64,000 bases of DNA from VXYL01 sp965243175 (GTDB lineage Bacteria; Pseudomonadota; Gammaproteobacteria; Pseudomonadales; Azotimanducaceae). Below, one piece after another: positions 45,058 through 54,049 of the stretch (positions are counted from its first letter, which is position 1; the number at the start of each line of letters is the position of its first letter). Below the pieces are notes generated by a model, which saw nothing but the letters and a program-made list of their open reading frames with translations, did no database searches and had not been told where the DNA came from. The stretch covers positions 2,108,001-2,172,000 of the forward strand of contig OZ251532.1 in NCBI GenBank assembly GCA_965243175.1, in the 5' to 3' direction. Position numbers and translations under genes: made by a program.

Positions 45058-45074
45058 CGCACGGCACTGGTGCA
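45058..45074 (-). promoter_or_regulatory. NtrC-like enhancer dyad upstream of the nirD sigma-54 promoter
   Basis: The minus strand reads TGCACC-AGTGC-CGTGCG, 10 of 12 positions of the NtrC dyad TGCACC-N5-GGTGCA. It lies 41 bp beyond the -24 box, at roughly -70 to -85 from the predicted start, a usual place for an enhancer-binding protein. Confidence 0.55.
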
Positions 45075-45135
45075 TCGCCCGGTACGCTCCGCACTGTGAA
45101 GGCACATGCGCGCCGAAGGGAGGGCAAGGTGCGCG

Positions 45136-47430
45136 TCAACGGCGCCACTCCACGCCGACCCAGCCGGCGCGGGGCGCGGCGGGGGTGACGAAGCGGCTGC
45201 TCTCGAACTCTTCGCCAAGCACCTCGTCCGCCTCGCCGAAGACGCCGAACGTGGCGTAGTCTTCGTTGAAGGCGTTGTCCACGTTGGCGAACAGCGTCAG
45301 GTGGTCGCCGAGCCGATAGTCCAAACGCAGATTCGCCACCGCGTGGCCGTCGATGCCCGGCGCGAGATTGCCTTCGTCGCCACGGAAACGGATGCCCGAT
45401 GCGTAGAGCACGGTGGCACTCAAGTCCAAACGCGGCGTGGCCGCGACCGTCAGGCCCGTCTTCAACAGGCGTTCCGGCACCAGCGGCAGACGGTCGCCCG
45501 GCCGCACGGCGATTGCGCCGTCTTCCGCCAGCGGATGGTTGACGCTCGGCACCGCGAACGCGCTCTCGAAGGTAGCGCGCATGTGCGTGTAGTGGAGGAA
45601 CCAGCGCAGCCGTTCGCCCTCCCGCGACACGCTCGCCTCGAAGCCGCGGCGCAAAGTCGCGCCCACGTTGTCGAAGTAGCCCTCGCTGGCGAGCGACCCG
45701 GCGCTCACGAACAGGATGTCGTCCTGGTTGCGGGTTCGGAACCAGCCACCGCGCCAAGTCCATCCGTCGCGGCCGCCGGCCACGGCCGCTTCCCAGGTGC
45801 GAGCGACCACCTGCGCCAACGGCGGATCGGCGAGAAACGCGTTCGGCAGGCGGCACGGGTCGTCTTCGTCCGCGCACGTGAGCTCCACCGGCGAAGGCGC
45901 GCGGCTGGATTCTCCGTAGCTTGCGTGAAACGCGAGCGTTGGCGTGGCGGCGAAGACGACGCCAATGGACGGGTTCAGGCGCGTGAAGCGGTGCTTGCCG
46001 TTAAGCGCCGTGCCGCGCTGGTCGCGCAGTTCGACGCGCACGGCGTTGTACCTGGCGGCAAGGTCCACGCGCAGTCTCGGGCTGGGCGCGAAACTCTCGG
46101 CGACGTAGAGCGAGGCGTTGCTGCTCGCGACGGCCACCTCGGTGAAGGCGTCGCCGACGAAGACGCCGCCTGGAACCGCCAGCCGCGTCTGGTCGAGTGC
46201 GCCGAGTTCGGTGCTGGAGTCGAAGTCCACGTCCGCCGCGTCGTAGGCCAGGCCGAGGACGAGGCGGTTCGGCCAAGCGCTGGTGTCGCTGGCGTACTCC
46301 GTATGCAGCCCGAAGCCGCGACCCCGCTGCGCGGTGCGGGTGCGGTTGATGGTCGCGCCTTCGAGCGCGTCGGAAGCCGCGATGGGGCTGCCGCGTTCGT
46401 CCTCGATCGCCTCTTCGTCCAGATCGCTCCCCTCGCCGTCGTCCGAGTCGTCGTCTCCCGCGCACAGGAGGGTAGGGGCGAAAGCGCAGGCCTCGTAGTC
46501 GGAATCGTCGCCGTTGTAGGTGTCGATGTCGCTGCGGCGCCAATAGATGTTGCCGCGCACGGACAGCGGCTCGGAGAAGCTGTACTCGCCCACGAGATTG
46601 ACGCCGAGCAGCGCGTTGCGGGTGCGATCCGGGCGCGTGAAAACGGCCTCCGGCGCCATGGCCAGCAGTTCCTCCGGCGCTGCGCCGTTGCCGATCAGAT
46701 CCGTGTCCGCGGCGACGACGCTCGCATCTACTCTGGCATCGCCGTTCAGCCAGCTGAGCTTGGCGAATCCTTGGGTGGCCGCGGTCGGTGAATAGTCGCG
46801 CCAGCCGTCTTCGCGCAGCGTCGAGAGCGTACCGAAGTAGCCGAAGCGGGCATCGCCGGCGCCGCCGGTTTCGGCACTCGCGGTCCTGCGCCGGAAAGAA
46901 CCGACGGACGCTTCGAGTCGCGTCCCTGCGTTGGCAAAGCCGTCCTTCGTACGCACCGCGAGCGCGCCGCCAAGAGCGTTGAGGCCGAACAGCGGATTCG
47001 AGCCTGGCAGCAGCACCACGGCGTCCACTGCGGACTGCGGGAACAGCGCCCAGCTCACGGTGTCACCGAAAGGCTCGTTGGCTCGAACGCCGTCCAGATA
47101 CACCGCAAGCCCCTGCGGCAACCCCAGAAGCGGCGAGCCGACGAAGCCGCGGTAGCGCACGTCCGGCTGCAACGGGTTGCCCTGCGCCTCGTTCACGAAC
47201 ACGCTGGCGGCGTTCCGAGCAAGAAAATCCGCCAAGCTCGGCGCCCGCTCGGCCGCGATGTCCGCCGCCGTGGCCGCCAACGTGTCGCGGTGCGCATCGA
47301 CGGCGCCGAGATCGAGTGGCGCGACGACTTCCACCACCTCGATGAGCGCCTGCGCCTGCTCTTCCCCGACCGCGAACGACGCCGCGCAAAGCCCTCCGAC
47401 AACGCCGATCGTTCTCTTCGCCGCACCCAT
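45136..47430 (-). CDS. TonB-dependent outer-membrane receptor
   Basis: A protein of 764 residues with a signal sequence (MGAAKRTIGVVGGLCAASFAVGEEQAQA), a TonB-box-like LIEVVEVVAP, a plug domain (APSLADFLARNAASVFVNEAQG, LAVYLDGVRANEPFGD, ALFPQSAVDAVVLLPGSNPLFGLNALGGALAV) and a beta-barrel ending in the aromatic/charged VGVEWRR. An acidic insertion of about 25 residues (DDDSDDGEGSDLDEEAIEDE) occurs in an extracellular loop near residue 335, possibly for cation binding. It lies just upstream of, and in the same direction as, nirD, but nirD has its own promoter, so the substrate (metal, siderophore or cofactor) remains unknown. Confidence 0.87.
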   Translation of the reverse strand: MGAAKRTIGVVGGLCAASFAVGEEQAQALIEVVEVVAPLDLGAVDAHRDTLAATAADIAAERAPSLADFLARNAASVFVNEAQGNPLQPDVRYRGFVGSPLLGLPQGLAVYLDGVRANEPFGDTVSWALFPQSAVDAVVLLPGSNPLFGLNALGGALAVRTKDGFANAGTRLEASVGSFRRRTASAETGGAGDARFGYFGTLSTLREDGWRDYSPTAATQGFAKLSWLNGDARVDASVVAADTDLIGNGAAPEELLAMAPEAVFTRPDRTRNALLGVNLVGEYSFSEPLSVRGNIYWRRSDIDTYNGDDSDYEACAFAPTLLCAGDDDSDDGEGSDLDEEAIEDERGSPIAASDALEGATINRTRTAQRGRGFGLHTEYASDTSAWPNRLVLGLAYDAADVDFDSSTELGALDQTRLAVPGGVFVGDAFTEVAVASSNASLYVAESFAPSPRLRVDLAARYNAVRVELRDQRGTALNGKHRFTRLNPSIGVVFAATPTLAFHASYGESSRAPSPVELTCADEDDPCRLPNAFLADPPLAQVVARTWEAAVAGGRDGWTWRGGWFRTRNQDDILFVSAGSLASEGYFDNVGATLRRGFEASVSREGERLRWFLHYTHMRATFESAFAVPSVNHPLAEDGAIAVRPGDRLPLVPERLLKTGLTVAATPRLDLSATVLYASGIRFRGDEGNLAPGIDGHAVANLRLDYRLGDHLTLFANVDNAFNEDYATFGVFGEADEVLGEEFESSRFVTPAAPRAGWVGVEWRR

Positions 47431-47517
47431 GAGACGGATGCTAGCGCAACGGCGCCGCGCCCCTCGCGTGCCGCTCCTTTTGCGAACGTCCCCGGCTGAG
47501 GGGTTACCATCGCCGTC

Positions 47518-50500
47518 ATGGCCGCCACCAAGGTTCTGCTCGCCGCCGTTCGGAATTTCGCCGATGCGGTCGCGGAGAAGAGCGCGGCGCTGCCGGCGAG
47601 TCCCGAAGAGCAGCTGCGCGGGCCGTTCGAGATCCTGCTGGCGGCGGTCGCTGCCGAGTTCGGCATCCGCGCCACCTGCACCGGCGAAGCCCCCTTGCCA
47701 AACCGTCTCGGCCGGCCGGACTTCGCGGTTTCCATCGATGGCGCGCTAGCCGGCTACGTGGAGTTGAAGGCGCCCGGCACAAGCGCCGACCAGCAGCGCT
47801 TCCGCGGGCGCAACCGCGAACAGTTCAAGCGCTTCTCGGCCATTCCGAACATTCTCTACGGCGACGGCAGCGAGTGGGCGCTCTACCGCGACGGCGTGCG
47901 CGTCGGCAGCGTCGTCAAGCTGGCGGGAGACGTGCGAGGCGGTGCCGACGCGGTACGGGAGAGGGGCGCTCAACAACTCGGCGCACTGTTCCGCGAGTTC
48001 CTCGGCTGGCGGCCGCTGCCGCCGCAGGACGCCCGCGGCCGCATCGATCTGAAGGCGTTCGCCGCGCTGCTGGCACCGCTGTGCCGGCTGCTGCGCGACG
48101 ACGTGGCCGAGGCGCTCGGCAACGGCGCGGCGTTGTCGATGCTGGCGGAGGACTGGCGACATTTGCTCTTTCCCGACGCCACGGACGCCCAGTTCGCCGA
48201 CGCCTACGCGCAGACCGTGGCGTTCGCCCTGCTGCTCGGCCGCACCGAGGGTGCCGATCCGCTCAACCTGGCGACCGCGCAGGAGGCGCTTGCGGCCCGC
48301 CACAGCCTGTTGTCCCGCGCCCTGCAAGTGCTCACGGACCCGAACGCGCGCTCGGAGATGTCGGCCTCGCTCGCGCTGCTGCAACGTGTGCTGGCGGTAG
48401 TGCCGCCGGCGCTGTTCGACACGGTGCGCGACCCGTGGCTCTACTTCTACGAGGACTTCCTCGCCGAGTACGACCCCAAGCTGCGCAAGGACGCCGGCGT
48501 CTACTACACGCCGGTTGAAGTGGTGCGCGCACAGGTGCGGCTGGTGGACGACTTGCTGGTCAACCGGCTGGGCCGACCGCTCGGCTTCGCCGACCGGGAC
48601 GTGACGACGCTGGACCCGGCGGTCGGCACCGGCACCTACCTGCTTGGCATCGTCGAACACGCTTTGGCGCGGGTGGCGGACAGCCGCGGCGCCGGCGCCG
48701 TGGCGAGCTACGCCGCAACGCTGGCGCGGAACCTGCACGGCTTCGAGCGCCTGGTCGGCGCCTACGCGGTGAGCGAACTGCGCGTCAGCCGGCTGCTTCA
48801 GCAGCGCGGCGCCGAGGGCGAGCGCGCCAACGTCTACCTGACCGACACGCTGGAGAGTCCGCACGCGGCACCGCGCCAGCTGCCGCTGTTCATGCAGCCG
48901 ATCACCGAGCAGCACCGTCTGGCGCTCGACGTGAAGGCGCGGACGCCGGTGGTGGTCTGCCTCGGCAACCCGCCCTACGACCGGCACGAGGCGGCGCGGA
49001 GCGACAACGGCCACCGCACCGGCGCCTGGGTGCGCTGGGGGGAGGACGGCGGCGGCGCGGACGCCATCTTCCGCGACTTCGCCGCGCCGGTGCTCGCGGC
49101 CGGCCGCGGCGGGCAGCTGAAGAACCTCTACAACCTCTACGTCTACTTCTGGCGCTGGGCGCTGTGGAAGGTGTTCGAGCAGGACGGGCAGCGCGGCGGC
49201 GTGGTGAGCTTCATCACGGCGTCGAGCTACCTGGCCGGCGAGGCGTTCCTGGGGATGCGCGAGCACATGCGCCGGGTGTGCGACGAGATCTGGATCCTCG
49301 ATCTCGGCGGCGAGGGCCGCGGCGGACGCTTGAGCGACAACGTCTTCGCCATCCAGACGCCGGTTGCCATCGCCGTGGCGATGCGCCGGGGCGAGGCGCG
49401 GCCGGAGACGCCGGCGCGAGTCCATTACGCCCGCATCGACGGCAGCCGGGCCGAGAAGCTGCGGCAACTCGACGCCATCGGCTGCTTCCGGGACGTGTCC
49501 TGGAAGGACTGTCCCGACGACTGGCAGGCGCCCTTCCTGCCACCGGGCGCGGGGAGCTACTTCGGGCTGCCGCTGCTCACCGACCTCATGCCGTGGCAGC
49601 ACTCCGGCGTGCAGTTGAAGCGCACCTGGCCCATCGCCCCGGACGCGGAGACGTTGCAGCGCCGCTGGCAGACGTTGATGCGGGCGAGGAACCGCGCCCC
49701 GCTCTTCAGGGAAACGACGGATCGGACGGTGGCCGGCCGCTACCGCGCAGATCCAGCGCGCGGGGCAGGCGAGGACGAGACGATTGCCGAACTGTCGGCG
49801 GATGCGAACACGCCGCCGATGCGCCGCTACGCATATCGTACGCTTGACCGCCAGCAAGTCCTAGCCGACGGACGTTTGATGTCGCGTCCCCGGCCGGACC
49901 TTTGGCGCGTCCACAGCGAGCGGCAGATATATCTGACCAGCTTGCTGACCAAACCGCTCGGCAGCGGCACGGCGCTGGTTGCCTGCGCGGACATTCCCGA
50001 CCTGGATCACTTCTCGGGTCGCGGCGCCAAGGACGCCATCCCGCTCTACCGCGCGGCGGACGGCAGCGAGGCGAACATCGCGCCGGGCCTGCTGGACCTG
50101 CTTCCTCTCGCCAACGCCACCGCCGCGGACTTCCTCGCCTACATCTACGGTGCGCTCGCCCATCCGGCCTTTGCGATGCGCTTCGCGGACGAGCTCGACA
50201 GCCGCCAGGTGCGCGTACCGATCACCACCGACGCCGCCCTGTTCCGCGAAGTCCGCACAGTGGGCCGCAAGCTGCTGAAGCTGCACACCTACCACCGCCG
50301 CTTCCTGACCGCCGACGATCCGCCCGGTGTGCCGCCCGGCGCGGCGCGCTGCACGAGGGGCGTGCCGATGGTCGAGGAAGGCTACCCGGAGGCGTTCTCC
50401 CACGACGCCGCCACGCTGACCTTGCGCGTGGGCGAAGGCGAGTTCGCGCCGGTTCCCGTCGAGGTCTACGAGTACGAGGTGTCCGGCCTCCGTGTGGTGC

Positions 50501-50778
50501 AATCGTGGCTTCGCTACCGCATGAAAAGCGGTGCCGGACGCCAATCCTCGCCGCTGAACGACATCCGCCCGGCACGTTGGCCGCCTGAGTACACCGACGA
50601 GCTGCTGGAGCTCCTGTGGGTGCTGGAAGGAACCCTCGCGCTCCACCGCGAACAGGCGCGGCTGCTGGAACGCGTCGTGGCCGGCCCGTGCCTGCCGGCA
50701 ACGGCGCTCGCGCCGGTGGACAGTGCGCTTCGGCAACCCCCAAAGGCGCAGCGCAGCGCGCCGCTGCTGGAGGCGTAG
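47518..50778 (+). CDS. Fused restriction endonuclease-methyltransferase (type ISP/IIG-like), copy 1 of 3
   Basis: A protein of 1086 residues. N-terminal PD-(D/E)XK: GRPDFAV (Asp68) and GYVELKAPG (Glu82, Lys84). A helical spacer leads to the N6-adenine methyltransferase: LDPAVGTGTYLLG (motif I, about 364) and GNPPYDRHEAAR (NPPY, about 484). From about 690 a type-ISP-like specificity region follows: RRYAYRTLDRQQVLADGRLM, RPDLWRVHSERQIYLTSLLT, HFSGRGAKDAIPLYR. No helicase/ATPase domain is present, so it is closer to a single-chain type IIG enzyme than to a true type ISP. It would cut and methylate one target. It is the most divergent copy, and only 2 nt separate it from copy 2. Confidence 0.88.
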   Translation: MAATKVLLAAVRNFADAVAEKSAALPASPEEQLRGPFEILLAAVAAEFGIRATCTGEAPLPNRLGRPDFAVSIDGALAGYVELKAPGTSADQQRFRGRNREQFKRFSAIPNILYGDGSEWALYRDGVRVGSVVKLAGDVRGGADAVRERGAQQLGALFREFLGWRPLPPQDARGRIDLKAFAALLAPLCRLLRDDVAEALGNGAALSMLAEDWRHLLFPDATDAQFADAYAQTVAFALLLGRTEGADPLNLATAQEALAARHSLLSRALQVLTDPNARSEMSASLALLQRVLAVVPPALFDTVRDPWLYFYEDFLAEYDPKLRKDAGVYYTPVEVVRAQVRLVDDLLVNRLGRPLGFADRDVTTLDPAVGTGTYLLGIVEHALARVADSRGAGAVASYAATLARNLHGFERLVGAYAVSELRVSRLLQQRGAEGERANVYLTDTLESPHAAPRQLPLFMQPITEQHRLALDVKARTPVVVCLGNPPYDRHEAARSDNGHRTGAWVRWGEDGGGADAIFRDFAAPVLAAGRGGQLKNLYNLYVYFWRWALWKVFEQDGQRGGVVSFITASSYLAGEAFLGMREHMRRVCDEIWILDLGGEGRGGRLSDNVFAIQTPVAIAVAMRRGEARPETPARVHYARIDGSRAEKLRQLDAIGCFRDVSWKDCPDDWQAPFLPPGAGSYFGLPLLTDLMPWQHSGVQLKRTWPIAPDAETLQRRWQTLMRARNRAPLFRETTDRTVAGRYRADPARGAGEDETIAELSADANTPPMRRYAYRTLDRQQVLADGRLMSRPRPDLWRVHSERQIYLTSLLTKPLGSGTALVACADIPDLDHFSGRGAKDAIPLYRAADGSEANIAPGLLDLLPLANATAADFLAYIYGALAHPAFAMRFADELDSRQVRVPITTDAALFREVRTVGRKLLKLHTYHRRFLTADDPPGVPPGAARCTRGVPMVEEGYPEAFSHDAATLTLRVGEGEFAPVPVEVYEYEVSGLRVVQSWLRYRMKSGAGRQSSPLNDIRPARWPPEYTDELLELLWVLEGTLALHREQARLLERVVAGPCLPATALAPVDSALRQPPKAQRSAPLLEA

Positions 50779-50780
50779 GC

Positions 50781-53700
50781 ATGGCCGACGCCAACGTGCT
50801 GCTCACCACGGTTCGCGTCTTCGCGGACGCGGTCGCGGAGAAGAGCGCGGCGCTGCCGGCGAGCCCCGAAGAGCAGCTGCGCGGGCCGTTCGAGGTCCTG
50901 CTGGCGGCGGTCGCGGCCGAGTTCGGCGTCCGCGCCACCTGCACCGGCGAACCCTCTCTGCCGGACCGCCTCGGCCGGCCGGACTTCGCGGTCTCGAACG
51001 ACGGGGCGCTCGCCGGCTACGTGGAGCTGAAGGCGCCCGGCACGGGCGCCGAGCAGCGGCGCTTCCGCGGGCGCAACCGCGAGCAGTTCAAGCGCTTCGC
51101 GGCCATCCCGAACATCCTCTACGGCGACGGGCGCGAGTGGGCGCTGTACCGCGGCGGCGAGCACGGCGGGCGCATCGTCAGGCTCGGCGGGGACGTCGTC
51201 AAAGAGGGCGCCGGCGCGGTGCGCGGACAGGACGCGGAGCGCCTCGCCGGGCTGCTGCGCGACTTCCTCGGCTGGCGGCCGATCCTGCCGCAGGACGCCC
51301 GCGGCCGGATCGATCTGAAGGCGTTCGCCGCGCTGCTGGCGCCGCTGTGCCGGCTGCTGCGCGACGACGTGGCGGAGGCGCTCGGCAACGGCTCGGCGCT
51401 GTCGATGCTGGCGGAGGACTGGCGGCAGCTGCTCTTCCCCGACGCCACCGACGCCCAGTTCGCCGACGCCTACGCGCAGACCGTCGCGTTCGCCCTGCTG
51501 CTCGGCCGCGCCGAAGGCGCCGACCCGCTCACCCTGGAGACCGCGCAAGGAGCGCTCGCCGCCCGCCACAGCCTGCTGTCCCGGGCCCTGCAGGTGCTCA
51601 CGGACCCGAACGCGCGCTCGGAGATGGCGGCGTCGCTGGCGCTGCTGCAGCGCGTGCTCGCCGTGGTGCCGCCGGCGCTGTTCGACAGCGCCCGCGACCC
51701 GTGGCTGTACTTCTACGAGGACTTCCTCGCCGCCTACGACCCGGCGCTGCGCAAGGACGCCGGCGTCTACTACACGCCGGTCGAAGTGGTGCGCGCACAG
51801 GTGCGCCTGGTCGACGACCTGCTGGCCAGCCGGCTGGCCCGGCCGCTCGGCTTCGCCGACCCCGGCGTGACGACGCTGGACCCGGCGGTCGGCACCGGCA
51901 CCTACCTGCTCGGCATCGTCGAGCACGCGCTGGCGCGGGTCGAGCGCAGCCACGGCGCCGGCGCGGTGCCCGGCTACGCCTCGGCGCTGGCCGGCAACCT
52001 GCACGGCTTCGAGCGTCTGGTCGGCGCCTACGCGGTGAGCGAACTGCGCGTCAGCCGCCTCCTGCAGCAGCGCGGCGCCGAGGGCGAGCGCGCCAACGTC
52101 TACCTGACCGACACGCTGGAGAGTCCGCACGCGGCGCCGCGGCAGCTGCCGCTGTTCATGCAGCCGATCACCGAGCAGCACCGTCTGGCGCTCGACGTGA
52201 AGGCGCGGACGCCGGTGGTGGTCTGCCTCGGCAACCCGCCCTACGACCGGCACGAGGCGGCGCGGAGCGACAACGGCCACCGCACCGGCGCCTGGGTGCG
52301 CTGGGGCGAGGACGGCGATAGCGCGGACGCCATCTTCCGCGACTTCGCCGCGCCGGTGCTGGCGGCCGGGCGCGGCGGGCAGCTGAAGAACCTCTACAAC
52401 CTGTACGTCTACTTCTGGCGCTGGGCGCTGTGGAAGGTGTTCGAGCAGGACGGCGAGCGCGGCGGCGTGGTGAGCTTCATCACGGCGTCGAGCTACCTGG
52501 CCGGCGAGGCGTTCCTGGGCATGCGCGAGCACATGCGCCGGGTGTGCGACGAGGTCTGGATCCTCGATCTCGGCGGCGAGGGGCGCGGCGGGCGCCTGAG
52601 CGAGAACGTCTTCGCCATCCAGACGCCGGTGGCCATCGCCGTGGCCATGCGGCGGGGCGAGGCGAGGCCGGAGACGCCGGCGCATGTTCGCTACGCGCAC
52701 ATCGACGGCACACGGGCCGAGAAGCTGCGGCGGCTCGACGCCATCGGCGGCTTCGGAGACGTGTCGTGGAAGGACTGTCCCGACGACTGGCAGGCGCCGT
52801 TCCTGCCGCCCGGCGTGGGGAGCTACTTCGCGCTGCCGCTGCTGACCGATCTGATGCCGTGGCAGCACTCCGGGGTGCAGGCGAAGCGCACCTGGCCCAT
52901 CGCCCCGGACGCGGAAACGTTGCGGCGGCGTTGGCGGGGCTTGATGCGGGCGCGGAACCGCGCCGCCGCCTTCCGCGAGACGCGGGACCGCACTGTGGCT
53001 GGCAGATACGCTTCGGCGCTGGCCGGAGCGGCGGAGTCGGACGACACGCCTCTGGCGGAACTGCCCGTGGACGCCCCCGCACCGCCCGTCCGCCGCTACG
53101 CCTACCGCAGCCTGGACCGCCAGCACGTCTTGGCCGACGGGCGCTTGATGGACTTCCGCCGGCCCGATCTCTGGCGCGTCCACGGTGACCCGCAGGTCTA
53201 TCTGACCAGCTTGCTGACCAAACCGCTCGGCGGCGGTCCGGCGCTGATCGCCAGCGCGGACATTCCCGACCTGGATCACTTCTCGGGTCGCGGCGCCAAG
53301 GACGCCATCCCGCTCTACCGCGCGGCGGACGGCAGCGAGGCGAACATCGCGCCGGGCCTGCTCGATCAGCTTCCGCTCGCCAACGCCACCGCCGAGGACT
53401 TCCTCGCCTATCTCTACGGCGCGCTCGCCCATCCCGACTTCGCGATGCGCTTCGCCGGCGAACTCGGCAGCCGCGAACTGCGGGTGCCGATCACCACCGA
53501 CGCCGCCCTGTTCCGCGAAGTCCGCGCCGTGGGCCGCAAGCTGCTGAGGCTGCACACCTACCACCGCCGCTTCCTGGCCGCCGACGATCCGCCCGGCGTT
53601 CCGTCGGGCGCCGCGCGCTGCACGAAGAGCGTGCCGCTGAACGAAGACGGCTATCCCGACTCCTTCTCGCACGACGCGGCCACGCGAACGCTGCGCGTGG

Positions 53701-54047
53701 GCGATGGCGAGTTCGCGCCGGTGTCGCAAGACGTCTACGAGTACGAGGTGTCCGGCCTCCGGGTGGTGCAGTCGTGGCTGCGCTACCGCATGAAAGGCGG
53801 CGCGGGACGCCGGTCCTCGCCGCTCAACGAGATCCGCCCGACCCGTTGGCCGCCGACGTGTACCAGCGAGTTGCTGGAACTGCTGTGGGTGCTCGAAGGA
53901 ACCCTCGCGCTCCACCCCGAACAGGCGCGGCTGCTGGAGCGCGTCGTGGCCGGCCCGTGCCTGCCGGCAACGGCGCTTGCGCCGGTGGACAGTGCGCTCC
54001 GGCAACCCCCAAAGGCGCAGCGCAGCGCGCCGCTGCTCGGCGCGTAG
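50781..54047 (+). CDS. Fused restriction endonuclease-methyltransferase (type ISP/IIG-like), copy 2 of 3
   Basis: A protein of 1088 residues, collinear with copy 1 from end to end. The nuclease residues (GRPDFAV, YVELKAPG), SAM motif (LDPAVGTGTYLLG) and NPPY are all kept, so the enzyme appears functional. The specificity region is nearly the same (RRYAYRSLDRQHVLADGRLMDF, then LTSLLTKPLGGGPALIASADIPDLDHFSG). GGAGG, inside the last codons of copy 1, is placed 8 nt before this ATG and would allow coupled translation. It is closer to copy 3 in the N-terminal half and ends; some C-terminal patches are closer to copy 1. Confidence 0.88.
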   Translation: MADANVLLTTVRVFADAVAEKSAALPASPEEQLRGPFEVLLAAVAAEFGVRATCTGEPSLPDRLGRPDFAVSNDGALAGYVELKAPGTGAEQRRFRGRNREQFKRFAAIPNILYGDGREWALYRGGEHGGRIVRLGGDVVKEGAGAVRGQDAERLAGLLRDFLGWRPILPQDARGRIDLKAFAALLAPLCRLLRDDVAEALGNGSALSMLAEDWRQLLFPDATDAQFADAYAQTVAFALLLGRAEGADPLTLETAQGALAARHSLLSRALQVLTDPNARSEMAASLALLQRVLAVVPPALFDSARDPWLYFYEDFLAAYDPALRKDAGVYYTPVEVVRAQVRLVDDLLASRLARPLGFADPGVTTLDPAVGTGTYLLGIVEHALARVERSHGAGAVPGYASALAGNLHGFERLVGAYAVSELRVSRLLQQRGAEGERANVYLTDTLESPHAAPRQLPLFMQPITEQHRLALDVKARTPVVVCLGNPPYDRHEAARSDNGHRTGAWVRWGEDGDSADAIFRDFAAPVLAAGRGGQLKNLYNLYVYFWRWALWKVFEQDGERGGVVSFITASSYLAGEAFLGMREHMRRVCDEVWILDLGGEGRGGRLSENVFAIQTPVAIAVAMRRGEARPETPAHVRYAHIDGTRAEKLRRLDAIGGFGDVSWKDCPDDWQAPFLPPGVGSYFALPLLTDLMPWQHSGVQAKRTWPIAPDAETLRRRWRGLMRARNRAAAFRETRDRTVAGRYASALAGAAESDDTPLAELPVDAPAPPVRRYAYRSLDRQHVLADGRLMDFRRPDLWRVHGDPQVYLTSLLTKPLGGGPALIASADIPDLDHFSGRGAKDAIPLYRAADGSEANIAPGLLDQLPLANATAEDFLAYLYGALAHPDFAMRFAGELGSRELRVPITTDAALFREVRAVGRKLLRLHTYHRRFLAADDPPGVPSGAARCTKSVPLNEDGYPDSFSHDAATRTLRVGDGEFAPVSQDVYEYEVSGLRVVQSWLRYRMKGGAGRRSSPLNEIRPTRWPPTCTSELLELLWVLEGTLALHPEQARLLERVVAGPCLPATALAPVDSALRQPPKAQRSAPLLGA

Positions 54048-54049
54048 GC

